Of a DNA stretch of 64,000 bases, positions 28,539-42,122 are shown piece by piece. Source of the DNA: Amphibalanus amphitrite (Eukaryota; Arthropoda; Thecostraca; Balanomorpha; Balanidae); the NCBI RefSeq assembly GCF_019059575.1, contig NW_024882860.1:1-64000 (forward strand), given 5' to 3'. The position numbers and the translations under genes were made by a program. The notes under the pieces were generated by a model. The model had not been told where the DNA came from, did not search any database, and saw only the letters and a list, made by a program, of their open reading frames with translations. Position 1 is the first letter of the stretch. Each line of letters opens with the position of its first letter.

Positions 28539-29250
28539 GCGTGTCCCAAGAAATCAATCAAACACAAATCTGCAACAGCGCACTGAAAGACTAAATAAGA
28601 CAGGCGTGCGTCGCGGTACCGGAGTTAACAAATCCAAGTCTCTCAGGGCCCCTAAACGACCAGCCTTGGCCACCCCTGTGGTTCCATGTGTAGTGATGCC
28701 GTGTGATCCCGTGGCACCCATGCGAAAATCTGGGTCACGACCACGTTTAGCGGCACTATGACCTTGGCAATCACGGGGAGTTCACACTTCACGGGAAGAA
28801 CGATCGTAAATATTTAGGTACTTCATACCTCCTCATACACGATGGAGAATATCTATAATACAAATATTGAGGGTATAACTAAGGCGTGGATGAGTTAAAA
28901 ATGAGAAATGGGAATACCACAAAAACGTGAAGAAATGGAAAGGTGGGGACTTAGAGGTATGGAAAGTTTATTTGATTGCTTCAAACGGCGAGCATTTATT
29001 TAAGAGAAATCATTGCAGTTTTATGAAAATTTGAGTTGAATCATTATTGATTCAGATTAATGCCTGTACCTAAAGAGAACGATTGGATGCTTGAATTTAA
29101 TTTATTTACCTAGCATTCATAGGCAACGAATGTGTTTGTTCTTTATGAAACGGCAACCTACCAGGTTGCGTGTCCCAAGAAATCAATCAAACACAAATCT
29201 GCAACAGCGCACTGAAAGACTAAATAAGACAGGCGTGCGTCGCGGTACCG
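28539..29250 (+). repeat. 83-bp direct repeats 629 bp apart
   Basis: 28539-28621 is repeated as 29168-29250 with no difference that I can see, beginning GCGTGTCCCAAGAAATC. The sequence between includes no recognisable gene. They could be ends of a short LTR-like or composite element, or a local duplication; neither is demonstrated. Confidence 0.65.
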
Positions 29251-29278
29251 ATTTGGCGAGCGCCAAATCGGTACCGCG
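29241..29278. repeat. Perfect 18-bp-arm palindrome
   Basis: CGCGGTACCGATTTGGCG (29241-29258), a 2-base spacer AG, then its exact reverse complement (29261-29278). It starts at the end of the second 83-bp direct repeat. Confidence 0.9.
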
Positions 29279-29689
29279 CCGGGGTACTTTGGATCTTACT
29301 TTCTTTGGTACGATTTCGAGTCATAGGTAATTTTCATAGACTCGTAGTCCATAATATTTATGCAGTCATCGTCCTATAAATATCAGTCCGCAGCCCATAA
29401 TATTTATAGCCTTGCTAGCAACCGAAGCAGTTCAGGCTGCTTGCAGGGCCACTGGGAGAGGGCCATTTATGACACTTTGCACACGACTGGACGATTAAAG
29501 ATAGTTTTACATCGAGTAGTAGGCATTACAATAAATCGGCTATTACATACATATATATGATTTTCGACCTCTTCAAAGTAAAACATTTGGCAACGACATT
29601 TACGGTTCGTAGTTCGAAATAAGTGCATAGGAACTCGTTCTAGGCTGATCATATTTCACTCTAATGGGCGGCTGCCCGGAAAGGTTGAG

Positions 29690-30079
29690 ATGCACGTCAC
29701 ACCTACCTCAACACTATCTCAGTCTCCCCGACAGCTGGCCGGCCGCTGCCTGTCAAATCTCCCACCTGAACTGTTTCTAGCTGTTTGTCAAGGTCACCGC
29801 GTCAGTTACGGTCCGTCCGACCGTGTCAGCGCGGCCACGGCCCACCTTCGAGGCCAGGCGGGCCCCCGGGCGGCTGCGGCCGCTGCCGAGTCGGTCCCGC
29901 AACACCTACCTACATACTAACACGGACCGGCCCAGAAGGTCTGTGAGGCCGGTGGGCGGCGGGCGCCAGTAAGCGAGCCGCACGACGCACGGGCTGACCG
30001 GTCTGAGGGCCAGTGCGAAGCAGTGCGCGCGGTGCACCGATGTGAACTGGATACTACGCCGCAGAGGAGTCTGGAACAG
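29690..30079 (+). promoter_or_regulatory. Candidate promoter and non-coding first exon of transporter A
   Basis: A GC-rich, CpG-rich island in AT-rich surroundings ends in GGAACAG followed by a consensus donor GTGAGT (30080-30085). The first coding exon of transporter A begins at an acceptor (33283-33284) rather than at a promoter, so an upstream untranslated exon must exist. This is the best candidate I see, but the link is inferred. Confidence 0.3.
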
Positions 30080-30085
30080 GTGAGT

Positions 30086-31155
30086 GGCTCCATATCGCGG
30101 GCAGCGCAGAGACGGCGATCCGATGCTCATTTTTCTCATCATGCTGAATAAAATTGGAGATAAAAGGGCGCCCAAGCAGCTGTGTTGAGTGCACTGTTGA
30201 GTCCGCCCAGGCGCTTGTGAGATACGTGCTATCAATAGTTTTATTTTGAGTGCCGAACACACGATCTTATGGCTTCTTACCTCTCTTCTAAAGCACCAGA
30301 TGTTGAAAATGTTCACCCTCGTCAATAGTTATTGGTATTTGACATTTGGTGTTCCAGATAAATGAAGGGGTAAAATTATCTCTGTCTGAAGTTCTTTTTT
30401 TGTAATAAGCTCAATCAGATTCCAAAACAGCTGTTGGTATAATTTTTGAAGAAAAAAAGTCAAATGAAGTGCATCGCATCATCTGAATCTCTTGTACGGC
30501 CAATAACAATTCATCTCAAATATGCCTTTCGTAACGCTAATATATTTGGCGAATCTCGAAAGATAAATGCCTACAGCTTTTACCACATAACTTTCAAAAC
30601 GTGTTCGAAGATGTTATGTATGTTTTACGAATGACTTCAAATTCGTGATGTGTCTTACCTTCTAACGCTGGCTACATGAGGAGGATTCCAAAGAATCTCG
30701 TATGCTAGTGCCTTTTCAGTATTCAGTTGAGGTTTTCCCGTCATAGGTACGCCACTAACATGCAAGATTCAGGCAAAAACAGGAAAAGGAAACCTCTCTC
30801 TATACCAGGTTCTGTCTTGCATGATTCAGCGTTCATCCCGGCCCCGTTTGCATAGTGCAAACGCGTCATTATGTCAAGGCCCTGCTCAATAGAGCAAGGA
30901 TGGCCGTCGACGAATCTCTCGCGTGATTTCGACCTGCTGCATGGGTAAAAGCTACTGACAATGGCGAAATAACAGTACCGAAGCTTTTTGTAGCTGCAGA
31001 GACATTACCGTTCCACAAAAGAATAAGGTAAATGAGGTGTTTTCTACTTCACTGGACTATAGGTTCTCAGGCAGTCGGCACCGAACTTGAACCAATATAA
31101 GAAAGCTTCAAGCATATGACTTTACTAACGCATTTCCTTTGTCAGCAGCTACCAA
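30086..31155. other. Probable 5' intron of transporter A, nothing recognised
   Basis: AT-rich, with short open frames lacking family similarity and no notable repeats. Confidence 0.3.
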
Positions 31156-31159
31156 GCGG

Positions 31160-31528
31160 CATGTTATCCCTCGCACAGATGCGGGGGAGGGCGTTTTTGG
31201 CCACACCTACCAGTTTTTTTGCGTGTGCGTCTGTAAAGAAAACCACGGAGCGCAGCGCCGCGAGACTTAAATACAGCTTGATACATCAAGTCCGCATCGT
31301 GTGTGAAACTTTTTGACCCCAGGTCACATAGGGTCAGGTCATCAGGTCAAGTTAGATGACTACCTATGCCTCCAAAAATCGTCATTCTGTCATCCCTACA
31401 GTTTATCTCCTAGAAGCTTGGAACTCAAAGAATTGTATCAAAGACAAAGGACCAATAATTAACATATTTCGGAATTTTGATATCGTTGACCTAAGGTCAG
31501 GTCAATTTTGCGACCTATCCATTGTAAG
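31160..31528. mobile_element. TTAA/AGGTCA element fragment
   Basis: Begins TTATCCCTCGCACAGATG, then a G-run, the 'gtttttttgcgtgtg' motif shared with 1024, and AGGTCA clusters (31318-31350, 31490-31503). It is cut off where the next element starts. Confidence 0.55.
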
Positions 31529-32718
31529 TTAACCTTCGCCCTGGTGGGGGGGGGCCATTTTGGCCCCCCCCCTGTGGTTTTTCAGCGATAACTCAGAAAC
31601 CACTTGAGTTAGCGCCCTGAAACTTTGTATAGCTGTTTATTCAACATTTTTACATCATGTCCTTTTTTTGGGGGTTCGGGTCAGGTCAGGTCAGGTCACA
31701 AGGTCACCAAAACTGACACCACCTCTAAAAAAGTTCAAAGCTCTCTCAAAGGCACAGCTTTTATCCGATCGATGTAAAATTTACAGTACTTGAAGATGTC
31801 ACCCAGCTCTACAAAATGGCTATCTCGGATTTTTTATAAATGTGACCTAAGGTCAGGTCAGGTCATCGCTGCTCCCCATTATAAGTCAATGGGAGAATCG
31901 AAAAGTAGTTGTTTTTCAGCTAAATCGGGCGTGATTGTTCCTATATTTCGTTATTGAAGTGTCTTGGGTCAGCAAATCACAGCCCATGTGAAACCATTTG
32001 CTTGTGACCTCGCTGAGGTCACGCTAGGTCATCTCCCTGGTCACCAGAGGTCACCAGCGGTTTTTCTGCACTTACTTGTTATTGAATAGAGATAGAGACT
32101 CCGTTCGACGTTTATCGTGTTTGTCTCGTCAATGCGGATCGAATGATATGCAGCATGACCTATTTCGGTAAGGTCATGACCTTGACCTGAGGTCAAATTT
32201 TCAAAATGACCTTTCGAGGTCAAACTATATATCATTCGACGCGTCTCGACGAGCCAAGCACGATGGTGCATGAATCGTTTCTCTATTTTCTCGTGAATGC
32301 ATGCTATAGTTAAAAACATTTTCAACGAAATTTGCCAAGTTGACCTTGCATGACCTCTGTAGGCCAAACCGTTGAGCTGAGGTCAAATCTGACGAACCTT
32401 GGCGAAAGAGCTTGAAAAGAGCTATCGATTGCTTTTTTCCGCGGCTCTCTAGCTCTTCTAGTTTCCGAGCTACAGCGGAATATGTCCGGCAACACCGAAA
32501 ACACTGAAATTTGACCTATGATGACCTCTAGCGACCTCAATATTGACCTTAGCGAAAAAATGACCGAAATACTTTCGAACGTACTTGTTATGGGCTTTCG
32601 TTTGCTTTTTTCCGCGTCTTCCTAGCCCTCTTCGTTTTCGAGTTAGACGGGGGGGGGTCATTTTGGCCCCCCCCACCAGGGCGAAGGTGGCTCAGACCCA
32701 CACCAGGGCGCGGGTTAA
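31529..32718. mobile_element. Intact TTAA/AGGTCA element (longest copy)
   Basis: Starts TTAACCTTCGCCCTGGTG and ends CACCAGGGCGCGGGTTAA (1190 bp). Subterminal hairpins with G- and C-runs flank CCATTTTGG at 31545-31572 and CATTTTGG at 32648-32677. AGGTCA occurs in pentameric GGTCA tandem (31680-31696), as the palindrome AGGTCATGACCT (32171-32182) and as everted TGACCTGAGGTCA (32184-32196). No transposase frame. Confidence 0.75.
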
Positions 32719-33284
32719 TAGGAGAAACTTGAACTGTCTTTCTTTTAGACGAAAGTCGTTTAAACACTATCAAACGCCGGGATACAGATAAACAAAATAC
32801 ACTAAATCGAAAAACTGAACCCGTGTCCCCTTTTTACGTCCCTTTGGTCATCTTGGGTCAAAAAAGGTATCCAACAGTTTTTTCAACAGCTTTGGTTAGA
32901 GACGTGTTATATAAACAATGAAAACACCTTAGATGCGTTGAGCTCAACTAAAGGAATCGACTGATGTGCCTAGCTCAAAGACGAACGACGAGAATTTCGG
33001 GTGGGCCTTATGGTCACCGTGGGTGGGCCATTCCCTGACGCAAAATGAGCGGTCCACCGAGAATCATAAGACAGTTGGCCAAATTTCCAGCCCTCTCCTC
33101 CACTTCTCCCTCATCGTTATTTGAGTAGCCGTTGCCCGTTAATGAAATGACTTAAATGGCAATAATCTTCTTTCGGTGAAGTAGGGATAGATCGGCAATT
33201 CCCTTTTTCATATTGTAATACCGTATTGGCTAATTCAAACACGTTGCTGGAAATTGGAGTATTGTTCTATCTTTTCTTTTTCAG
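32719..33284. other. Region upstream of transporter A coding exon 1
   Basis: Probable end of a 5' intron. The pyrimidine tract ctatcttttctttttcag immediately precedes the acceptor at 33283-33284. Confidence 0.4.
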
Positions 33285-33377
33285 TGAGGACTGCCCTCCA
33301 GAACACCCATCTTCACCGCTCGGCCCAAAGCCGGAACATCCGATTCTTCAGCCACCAGTCTCAAGACAACCGCAGCG

Positions 33378-36300
33378 ATGTCGTCAGCCTCAGAGTTCGG
33401 CACCGTCAATTTTGTGGTGATGGCGCTGTTTGTAGCCGCCACGCTGGCTATCGGCGTGTTCTACGGTCTGCGTGGACAGGACGCCCAGGGACTGCTCATC
33501 TCACGCGACATGAGAGTCGCTCCCGTGGCCCTGTCAATCATGGCCACTTTTCTGTCGGCCATCTTAATTGTTGGTAAGTGTGTGAGACGTTACCTATTTT
33601 ATGCAGTACTTTTTGGGGCGTAATTACATTCACGCCGACACACTATCCAATATGCGATGAGGACAGGCTCCACGGCACACTTTTTCGGTTTGTCATTTCG
33701 TTTTTTTTTCTCGCTTTTTCTGCTTCTATAGACTATCAGCTTCACTTGATAGCATCGTTGTAGCTCCACGGCATCGAAGCCGAAAAAGCGAGAATACTCG
33801 AATGACGCGGAGAAACGCGATCTGTATGCGCTGTAAAGATTGCCATTTCTAATTTGTCGCGATCCTATTTTGAATTTTCCATATTTTCGTGCTATTGTTG
33901 TAGATAAAGAACTAAGAAAACTATTTTTCTATAAACTATTTTTCTATAAAATAGAAAACTATATTTTCTATTTTTCACAAGTCCTAGAGATCGTTCAATC
34001 CTTAACTTGCAATGACCTCTGACAGAGCTCATGTGACCCTCAGGGACGCCGTCGGAGGTGTTTTATTTCGGCCTGGAGTGGTACGTGTGCGCCATCACGT
34101 TCCCTCTGGCCTGTATCATCAGTGCTGCGCTGTTCCTGCCCGTCTTCCACCGGCTAGGATTGACCAGCGTGTACGAGGTAGGCGGTCGATGGGATATGGG
34201 CTGGATGTGTGGTTGACAGTCAGGTGTGAAACGTTAAACTTCTGCGTCTTCCGTAGTCCCTTGTTAGCCTTTGGAACGGACTACAGCCTTGCTTGTATGC
34301 AGTCCCTTGTTTCGAATAAGCTGCCAAAGCTGCCCGAAAAAAAAAACACAGCCTGACTCCGGCTGAAGTCATGTAGATCTACCATCTACATGTCATACCG
34401 ACTAAAACTGATAGCGAAATCGTGGACTTCACTTTGAACTACGGAGTAGGTTGGGGGGGGGGGAGGGGAAGCGTGAACAGGAGATTAAGTGGCGCTATAG
34501 TGGTCACATCAGTACGTCGTGTGGGCCTCACTCCTGCATCCGGCTTACGTTTTTGCTCACGACATGAACAACGGTGTGTGCTTCGGCGTAAGCTGGTTCA
34601 AAGTTTTCTAATGACTGTGTTAACTGTCACTTTTAAATTACCTATGGAGATTTACTCCGGTAATTATTTATGGAGGCACCGTGTGGTCGGGCCAATAACA
34701 CGATAACTATCGTTGTGTGTACACTGTGCAGTGTACTTGCAGACAAAGTGGACGTTGACGTTCGCCGGCGAGTTAACTAATGCAGCAGAGAAGCTGCAGC
34801 CGATTGAAAAAGCCTCGCCGTTTCAACTTGCGTTAGGCATGCATCACTGCAAGTGGAGTCAACAGCGCTCCCGTCGCACATATGACATAAGGAAAAATGG
34901 AGACAGGTGCCCACTCATACATTGCGAATGTCTCTTAATTTTTTTCGGCACTCGTCGCTCACTATTGAAAACGGTTGATTTTTATAACGTTTAATAAATA
35001 CTCTTTATAGGAAAGGTATCGAGTTAAATATCTTGCCGAATGAAATAGCGAAATGGAATTGCAGCGATTTCAGCACACTTTTCAAACTTGATATGAACAA
35101 AGTGTTGCCAAGTTGTCCAATCTTTTGCTACTTACATTCAAACCACAGACGACCCACGCATTATTCGATCGCTGACCTTCCTCTGACTACTGTTTTACAG
35201 TACCTGGGCCTGAGGTACGACTCCAGCCTGGCCAAGGTGATCGGGACGACTGCGTTCATGACACAGAACCTGCTGTACACCGGCATCGCGCTGTATGCAC
35301 CCTCGATCGTGCTCAGCAATGTCACTGGTATGCCCGACTGGGCAGCCATTGTGCTGGTTGCCTTCCTCGGCACCTCCTACACCGCATTCGTGAGTGGTTG
35401 GACCGTAGGACGGTGCTATCTAGTGGAGAATATCTAGTAGCTGGTCTCACGACGCTTTGGAGAAGTGTTAGTGCAAATGAACATAGTCAATTACCTCTAT
35501 TCTATGCGGAACATGGGTCGGAAGCACAAGGACGGAATGTGATGCTATTATAGCTTGTTGTTGTGCTTGTGGACAACTGTGCATAGGCGGCGGAACGGGG
35601 AGGGCACCGGACACCGGTGCCCCCCTTTGATTCTGACATTTTAACATTAGCAGTATGGGCATTGCATGGAAAGAATGGGACCAAAAGTCGGCAGTGCCCC
35701 CCCCCCCCCTCCCTTAATTGAAGGTGTTCCGCCGCTACTGCAACTGTGTACCTATGTAACGCAGTGTACTTTTCAAACATTTAAGTTATAGCGTAATAAG
35801 TAGCTTTAGTTTTGATATGTGGACCATCCCAAGCACCGTGACTGGCCTGCAGCCTTTATAGACTTTGTGAACGCAAGCAGATGCGCTACGTCCCATCGTG
35901 TCTTGCTTACCCATTGGGCTCTTCGGTACTGTGTGCTGCTAAGAGTTAGGATGTGATCGGATAAGTCGCGGTATGCTCCAGGGGGTCGTGATGTGACACT
36001 GTGTATTACGTTGTCTGTTGAACCGATGCTCCGCGTGTTCCCGGGCGCCCACACCGTCATTTAGGCAGAGGTGGTGGAAGGAGCTACATTTTAGTATCTA
36101 GTCGGTTACATTGTGCTCACGCTGTGCTCCATGTGCTCCAGGGCGGGTTCCGCGCCGTCATCTGGGCAGACGTGCTGCAGGCGGGCGTCATGGTGGCCGG
36201 CGTGCTCGCCATCATCATACAGGGCTGTCTCAACGTCGGCGGCTTCTCAGAGATGTTGGACGTCAACCGGCTGCACGGGAGGCTGACGCTGTTCACGTGA

Positions 36301-39300
36301 GAATATCTGCGTCTTGGGCAGCTTTGGAAGTAGAGAGGTCGCATATTCCCAACAGTGCTATTCGACGTAAACAATTGTTATGGGTGCCACAAAGGATGCA
36401 TTTTTTTCGTAGGGTTTCCTCGATATGCTCATTTCTTGGCATGTGTATTATACTTACACGTGCGAATAAGACAGACTTGCTGGATGGCTGTGGCAGTAGA
36501 TACGTGCCTAAGCTGGCGTAACAACTTCATTTCAAACCCGTCACATAAATGTCCAGATTAATCAATGAATCAGTTTGTGGCTGTTAAAATACACACATAC
36601 CAGCGCTACTTACACGCGCCAATAATGTTCGTAAGTGGCCCGGCACCTGCTTTATGTCACTCTGACCCATAAGATCTTCTGCGACAGCTGGGACTTTGAC
36701 CCGCTGCAGCGTCACAACTTCTGGAACATCTTCTTCGGCCAGCTGTTCATGTGGACGTCCCTGCTGGGTGTGAACCAGCCGGCGGTGCAGAGACTTCTCA
36801 GCTTGCCCACGTACAGAAAGGCCGCCATGTAAGGATTCTATATGCTGAGTCAAAACTGTCTATTAAATAACTTGCCGAATGTGTCAAATGTATTATCCTA
36901 GCGTTAATGGTAACGGTTTTTACCGTAATCGAAACGATTGCAATTAGGCTTTTCAGTATAACGCAGCATAACAATCGTGCAATCAGCGAATGTTTTGAGA
37001 TTATTTTCCCATGGCAATTGGAAGTGACGGCTAATTCGAGCTTTTACCTTACCAACGCTTAGCCATCGATAAGGCAAATCACAACAACCCACCTTTGCCT
37101 ATCTGCCAATTTAGAAGCAATACGTTAGGAGTCTTAACACAAGCTGTAGCATATATGTATAACCATTCGTTTAGCCCAGTGCCGATGCCGAACAAATATT
37201 TGGAGACATTTCGCAACTATTACACTCCACCTCTCTAGCCGCCGCATCCCGTTTTTAATCCCCAGGACCAGTGTGTTCGGCGGCCTGATGATGTTCATCA
37301 TGACCACGCTGGCCGTTCTCGCCGGGCTGGCCATCTTCGCCACCTACTCCTCCTGCGACCCGCTGCGGGCCGGCGTGACGAGCCGCCGAGACGAGCTGGT
37401 GCCGCACTTTGTGGCCGACCAGCTGGGCCACGTGCCCGGCCTGGGCGGCCTGTTCATCGCCTGCGTGCTCAGCGGCGCGCTCAGCACCATCTCGTCGTCA
37501 CTGAACTCGCTGGCGGCCGTCACCTGGGAGGATTTCTTCAGGGACAGCGCCTGTATTGTTGGACTGTCAGAGGCGGGACGGCGATGGGCCGTCAGGGCAA
37601 TAGGTCAGTGGTGGACACTTCTACCAGCTTCCAGCTCATTCATTCATTCATTCATTCATTCATTCATTCATTCATTCATTCATTCATTCATTCATTCATT
37701 CATTCATGCAATATCCATTCATTCATATTTAGTTAATTAATTAATTCATTCATTCATTCATTCATTCATATTTAGTTAATTCATTCATTCATTCATTCAT
37801 TCATTCATTCATTCATTCATTCATTCATTCATTCATTCATTCATTCATTCATTCATTCATTCATTCATTCATCGTTAGTTTTATGCTTGGGGCTGGACTA
37901 AATCAATAGCACTGCCTTGTTTGTTGTGTCTTCTTTGATTCCGTTGCTTATCCCTCGCATGGCATAGTGGCATACCCAAGGCCCTAAATACAGGCATACC
38001 TTTCTTTGACTTTTATCATCTTTCCAGTCGTCGTGTACGACGTAATTCTTACCCTTCCCGCTGCTTTCCAGCGCTCGTGTACGGCATAGCCTCAATGCTG
38101 ATGGCATTCCTAGCCAAGAACATGGGTGGCGTTCTTCAGATCGCCATTGGCGTCTACGGTGGCTGCACCGGGCCGGTGCTGGCAATCTTCATACTCGCAT
38201 TGTTTGTGCCCTTCTCCAACCCGAAGGCAAGCTAGTAGAAAGCACATTCCAACTTTATTTTTAACTTCCGTTGAGGGGAGAGAGTTTGTCATTTGTGGGT
38301 GGCGTGGTCGGCTCACATTTGCTAAATACTCGTAACTACGTGCATATTGATACTTTATTAATAAAGAAATCGATTTACCGACTCGTACAGCAACCACGCC
38401 AGTTCACTCCAGGATTTAGTCTCGACAGGCTGGCCAAGCTGACCATCCTTTCTGACAGCCCTCGGTTCCTTACTGACCGAGCCCGCTCCACACCACTACA
38501 GGGTCTGACTGTGGGACTCCTGGTGGGCCTGGCTCTGGCCCTCTCTGCCTCGTTCGGAGCCTCATTCGGCGGTGCTGCTCCTCCGGCCATGCTGCCCACG
38601 GAGGTGGACGGCTGTGGCTTCAACATCACGATCCCAGAGAGTGCCAACGTCGCCACCAGCGCAGCAGAAAAGTCAGTGCAGCTGATCTTTTAACAAATAA
38701 ATATTATCGCAGGGGCTCGGGGGAGTCGCGAGAGTCCGCCCCTTTCCCAATAGTTTCGCTTCCGTACCGCCACGCAATGTATAAAGTGGTGCAGCTTTGG
38801 GTCGGACCCTCCGATTCTGAGATGGTGGCGAATGTATTAACTCGGAGTCCCTGTGTTATTACAATGGTGCCGTAATGGCTCATGTAAAACGTTTATTTGC
38901 TATTTGCCAACAATTTTTATAAATGAAAGATTAAAGATTCCCACAAAATGTGCATAAGGCTCATCATTTTAATGCTGGTTTCATTCCTTTCAGGGTTGTG
39001 AGAAACAAGTTTTTCAGCATATCGTACATGCTGTACTCCGTCCTGGGCTTTGTCGGGACATTTGTGATCGGCATCATTGTGTCACTTGTGACAGGTAAGT
39101 GACCAAACGACTTCCCAACAAATTTATACCAAATATATTTTCGGATTGATTATTAATAGTGAAAATATTACGCGCATGTTTTATGATGCATTTACCCATA
39201 AATTTATTGCGTGAAAATCATATATGCACATTGCACACAGATAACGTTTCATGTCAGACCCAATATTACTAGAACATAGTCAGACCCAGGCAAGGAAGGC

Positions 39301-39632
39301 ATCTGATGATATATCATGAACCGTGGTATGGATATAACGTCTGGGAGGTGCCGTAAAAAAAACGTTAAAAGGGACGACGCGGTAAAGAAACATGTGAATA
39401 AATTGTATGGGCAATGACGAAAATTTACTCTAGCCATTTATCATGTCAGTTCGCGTTATATCGGTTTTGATATTGGACGCATTGTGTCGTCTGTTTTTCA
39501 GGTGGCAGCAATATTGAAGTGAATCCCGAAATGCTCAGCCCCGCAATGTCGTGTTTCGCTCAGAAGGCAAAGTTCCGACTGCCTCACAGCAACGGAGCTT
39601 CCAACAACGCCTTCGAAATGGAGAAGAAGTAG
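33378..39632 (+). CDS. SLC5A8-like: Sodium-coupled monocarboxylate transporter-like (SLC5), gene A
   Basis: Plasma-membrane sodium:solute symporter of the SLC5 family; lactate, pyruvate or other monocarboxylates are the likely substrates by homology. Exons: 33378-33573, 34044-34177, 35201-35389, 36142-36296, 36688-36828, 37266-37603, 38072-38226, 38502-38671, 38994-39094, 39502-39632; 569 codons (human SLC5A8: 610). Family marks: GTPSEVFYFG (66-75), NLLYTGIALYAPSIVL in exon 3, FRAVIWADVLQAG in exon 4, WTSLLGVNQPAVQR in exon 5, and SGALSTISSSLNSLAAVTWEDFF-type signature at 341-363, whose serines belong to the conserved sodium-site helix. NIT in the exon 8 extracellular loop is a possible glycosylation site. 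The start is the first in-frame ATG after the 33284 acceptor. Intron 7 has a GC-AG donor (AAG|GCAAGC at 38227); all others are GT-AG. Converges on gene B, whose ten exons have identical phases. Confidence 0.92.
37636..37872 (+). repeat. (TTCA)n microsatellite
   Basis: Tetranucleotide repeat with two short interruptions containing ATATTTAGTTAATT. It begins about 30 bp after the exon 6 donor of transporter A. Confidence 0.95.
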
Positions 39633-39829
39633 TATGTGTGGAAAGGTTGTGTTTTACATGCTTGTGTATGTCACGCATCCGCGGGCGGTGCATTCCTCGA
39701 ACTGTCATCCTGAGCTGTCTACACTTGCCAGGGACCAAAAAACTAGGTCTGTTTTATACCAGTACATCTACACTCATGTCTGAGAGTTGCGCATGAAAAC
39801 AAACTATTTAGCTTTGTAAGACAAAATGT

Positions 39830-39835
39830 TTTATT
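39830..39835 (-). terminator. Candidate poly(A) signal of transporter B
   Basis: AATAAA on the minus strand, about 800 bp beyond the B stop codon. Together with the A signal at 40198 it suggests overlapping 3' UTRs. The duplicate is at 55613-55618. Confidence 0.4.
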
Positions 39836-40197
39836 TTTATACATGCATACATGACCCGTACAACATTCATCAAAAATATCATTTCGCTCAAATGGTAGGA
39901 TCAAGGTAATATTGGCATGGAATAGAAAAAAATATGGCATGTAATTGTAGATGCAGGATCGTAGGTAGATCAGACGTGAACTGCTCCCGTGTGTAATGTG
40001 TTGTGATGTTCTGTCCATTTTTGAGAGGTGAATACCGTTCAGAGACATGCATCATTATTACAGAACAGTAACATAAAAAGCTACAGGTCAGTTAAACAGT
40101 CAGCTATCGAGTCAACTACCATTATTTCCACAATCCTTGTATGCAGGTCTTAGATCATCACGACACTCGTATCTCACATACAATGAAATGAAATATG

Positions 40198-40203
40198 AAT
40201 AAA
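40198..40203 (+). terminator. Candidate poly(A) signal of transporter A
   Basis: AATAAA 566 bp after the A stop codon. A second AATAAA lies at 40481-40486. The duplicate of the first is at 55981-55986. Confidence 0.4.
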
Positions 40204-40632
40204 ACAATATTAGAGCAAATTTTCTTTGAAAAATGCATGTAAAACGCTATAAAACAGTTAACTATGTGTCTGGTAGCGGGGTAGTCTGTGGCATATGACC
40301 TCCAAACCTTTGTTTTTGGACTTTGCGCCGGGAGTCGGGACCCTATGGCGTACGAGGAATAACTACTTCATAAATCACGGTACAACGCAAATGTAATGCT
40401 TGCTTATCTGCACATTTAAGGCACTATTATGGCCTGTACCACACACTTTCGAATCTACCTCTGCCGAGCAATGTATGTACAATAAACGTGCATCTAAAGC
40501 ACTTTAGGTAGATTTACGAAATACGTAACGAGTGACCTGGCATGCACGCTACAAAAATACTGTGGGAACGTAAAGTACGTTTTTGCCCCTCAGAGTCGCA
40601 TGATATTTACATGAAATATATCAAATGAAAAA

Positions 40633-42030
40633 TTAGTGTTTTTCGCCCATTTCGTAGGCATCGTTTGAAGCTCCGTTTGTGTTTGACGGATGGAATTTCT
40701 TCTTTCGTGAATGCCATGACATGGCGGGACTCAGGTACTCTTCGTCGACACTGCCCTGTCCTCCACCTGAAATATGACATTTTAATTAGAGGTCTTAAAA
40801 ACTGCGCGAACTTTCAATGAAAACCCTAAACAGTTTCGTATTTATCCGTAACCTCGACGGGTTTCGTTAGGTATAACCCGGATATGGCTCGACAGTCGCA
40901 TCCTGCAGGGACACATCGTCCGAGTATGCTTCTGTCACTGTAAAATTGTTGAACACAATAGACTTGTAGGCACAATGCGTTCTCGCTCAATTCGCTCGAG
41001 CAGCTACAAAATGATTGACCAGGACTGATCGTAAAAGGGCGTTGAGCTTCGTAAGGCTAGCGCCAATATTCGTGGGACGACTCGCGACCATCTCGTCTCA
41101 CTCGGTTCATTTCTTGTGAAGCGTTATACTCACCTGTCAAAAGAGACACTAGGATTCCTGTCACCATTGTTGCCACAAAGCCGATCACTGCGTAGAGCAT
41201 GTAGGAAATGCTGTAGAGCGTATCGAATGTTCCTCTGTAAAACATCATCATTTCATTACTTTCACCAAGCACGGATTCACATGTAAAGCAACATTCTAAA
41301 CCATCTAAATGAATGATGTATTTACTTCTACAGGCACCGAAGCATCCGGCATTGTATGTGTGCACTCAGCTCTTAGGTATACGAGAAATGCCTCCCCCGA
41401 AATATTACGATAATCTGGAATGCAAAATGTATCTGAGAGCCATGGCTTGGGGATCAGCTCAAACCGTTCAATTTCTCTAAATTTACTAGTAAAACTGCTA
41501 AACTGTATTCCTGCCGCTCAAGGCCCTATGTATATACCCCGCCGCTCACTTATTAGAAGAGCGTTGAGCCGGTTAAATGGGTTCACTTATGACGGTTATG
41601 ACCATTACAGGCGTTAGGTCGCATCTATCAGCTCTCACCACGGTCGCTCTTACTTTTCGCGCGTCTCCATGGCGTCATCAGTGACGTTGGCGGTGATTGT
41701 GACGTTGAAGCTGCATCCGTCTGCGCTGGATGGCAGCATGACCGGTGGCGCCGCCCCACTGAACGATGCACCGAATGAGATCCAGAGGGAGAGGGCCAGG
41801 CCCAGCACCAAACCCGTGGTAACACCCTGCAGGCAGGTCGAAGGGCAAAGTCAGCACCGCTACAGTCAACGGTATATCAGTCATAAAAGGACCAACTAAT
41901 TATCTGTTATCGCCGTTCAAACATTTTGAGAGAAGACATCACTTAACAACTTTCTTATTACCTAATTTTTTTTTTTTTACATCTGGACGCAATAGTTCGC
42001 TGTCTTTCTCACATCGTACAAACACCCGAT

Positions 42031-42122
<92 letters not shown>

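Noticed and set aside
37273-37740. C-terminal Phe-Ile-His-Ser repeat on the SLC5 exon 6 frame
   Set aside because: It is read-through of the donor at 37604 into the TTCA microsatellite; the splice site is clear.
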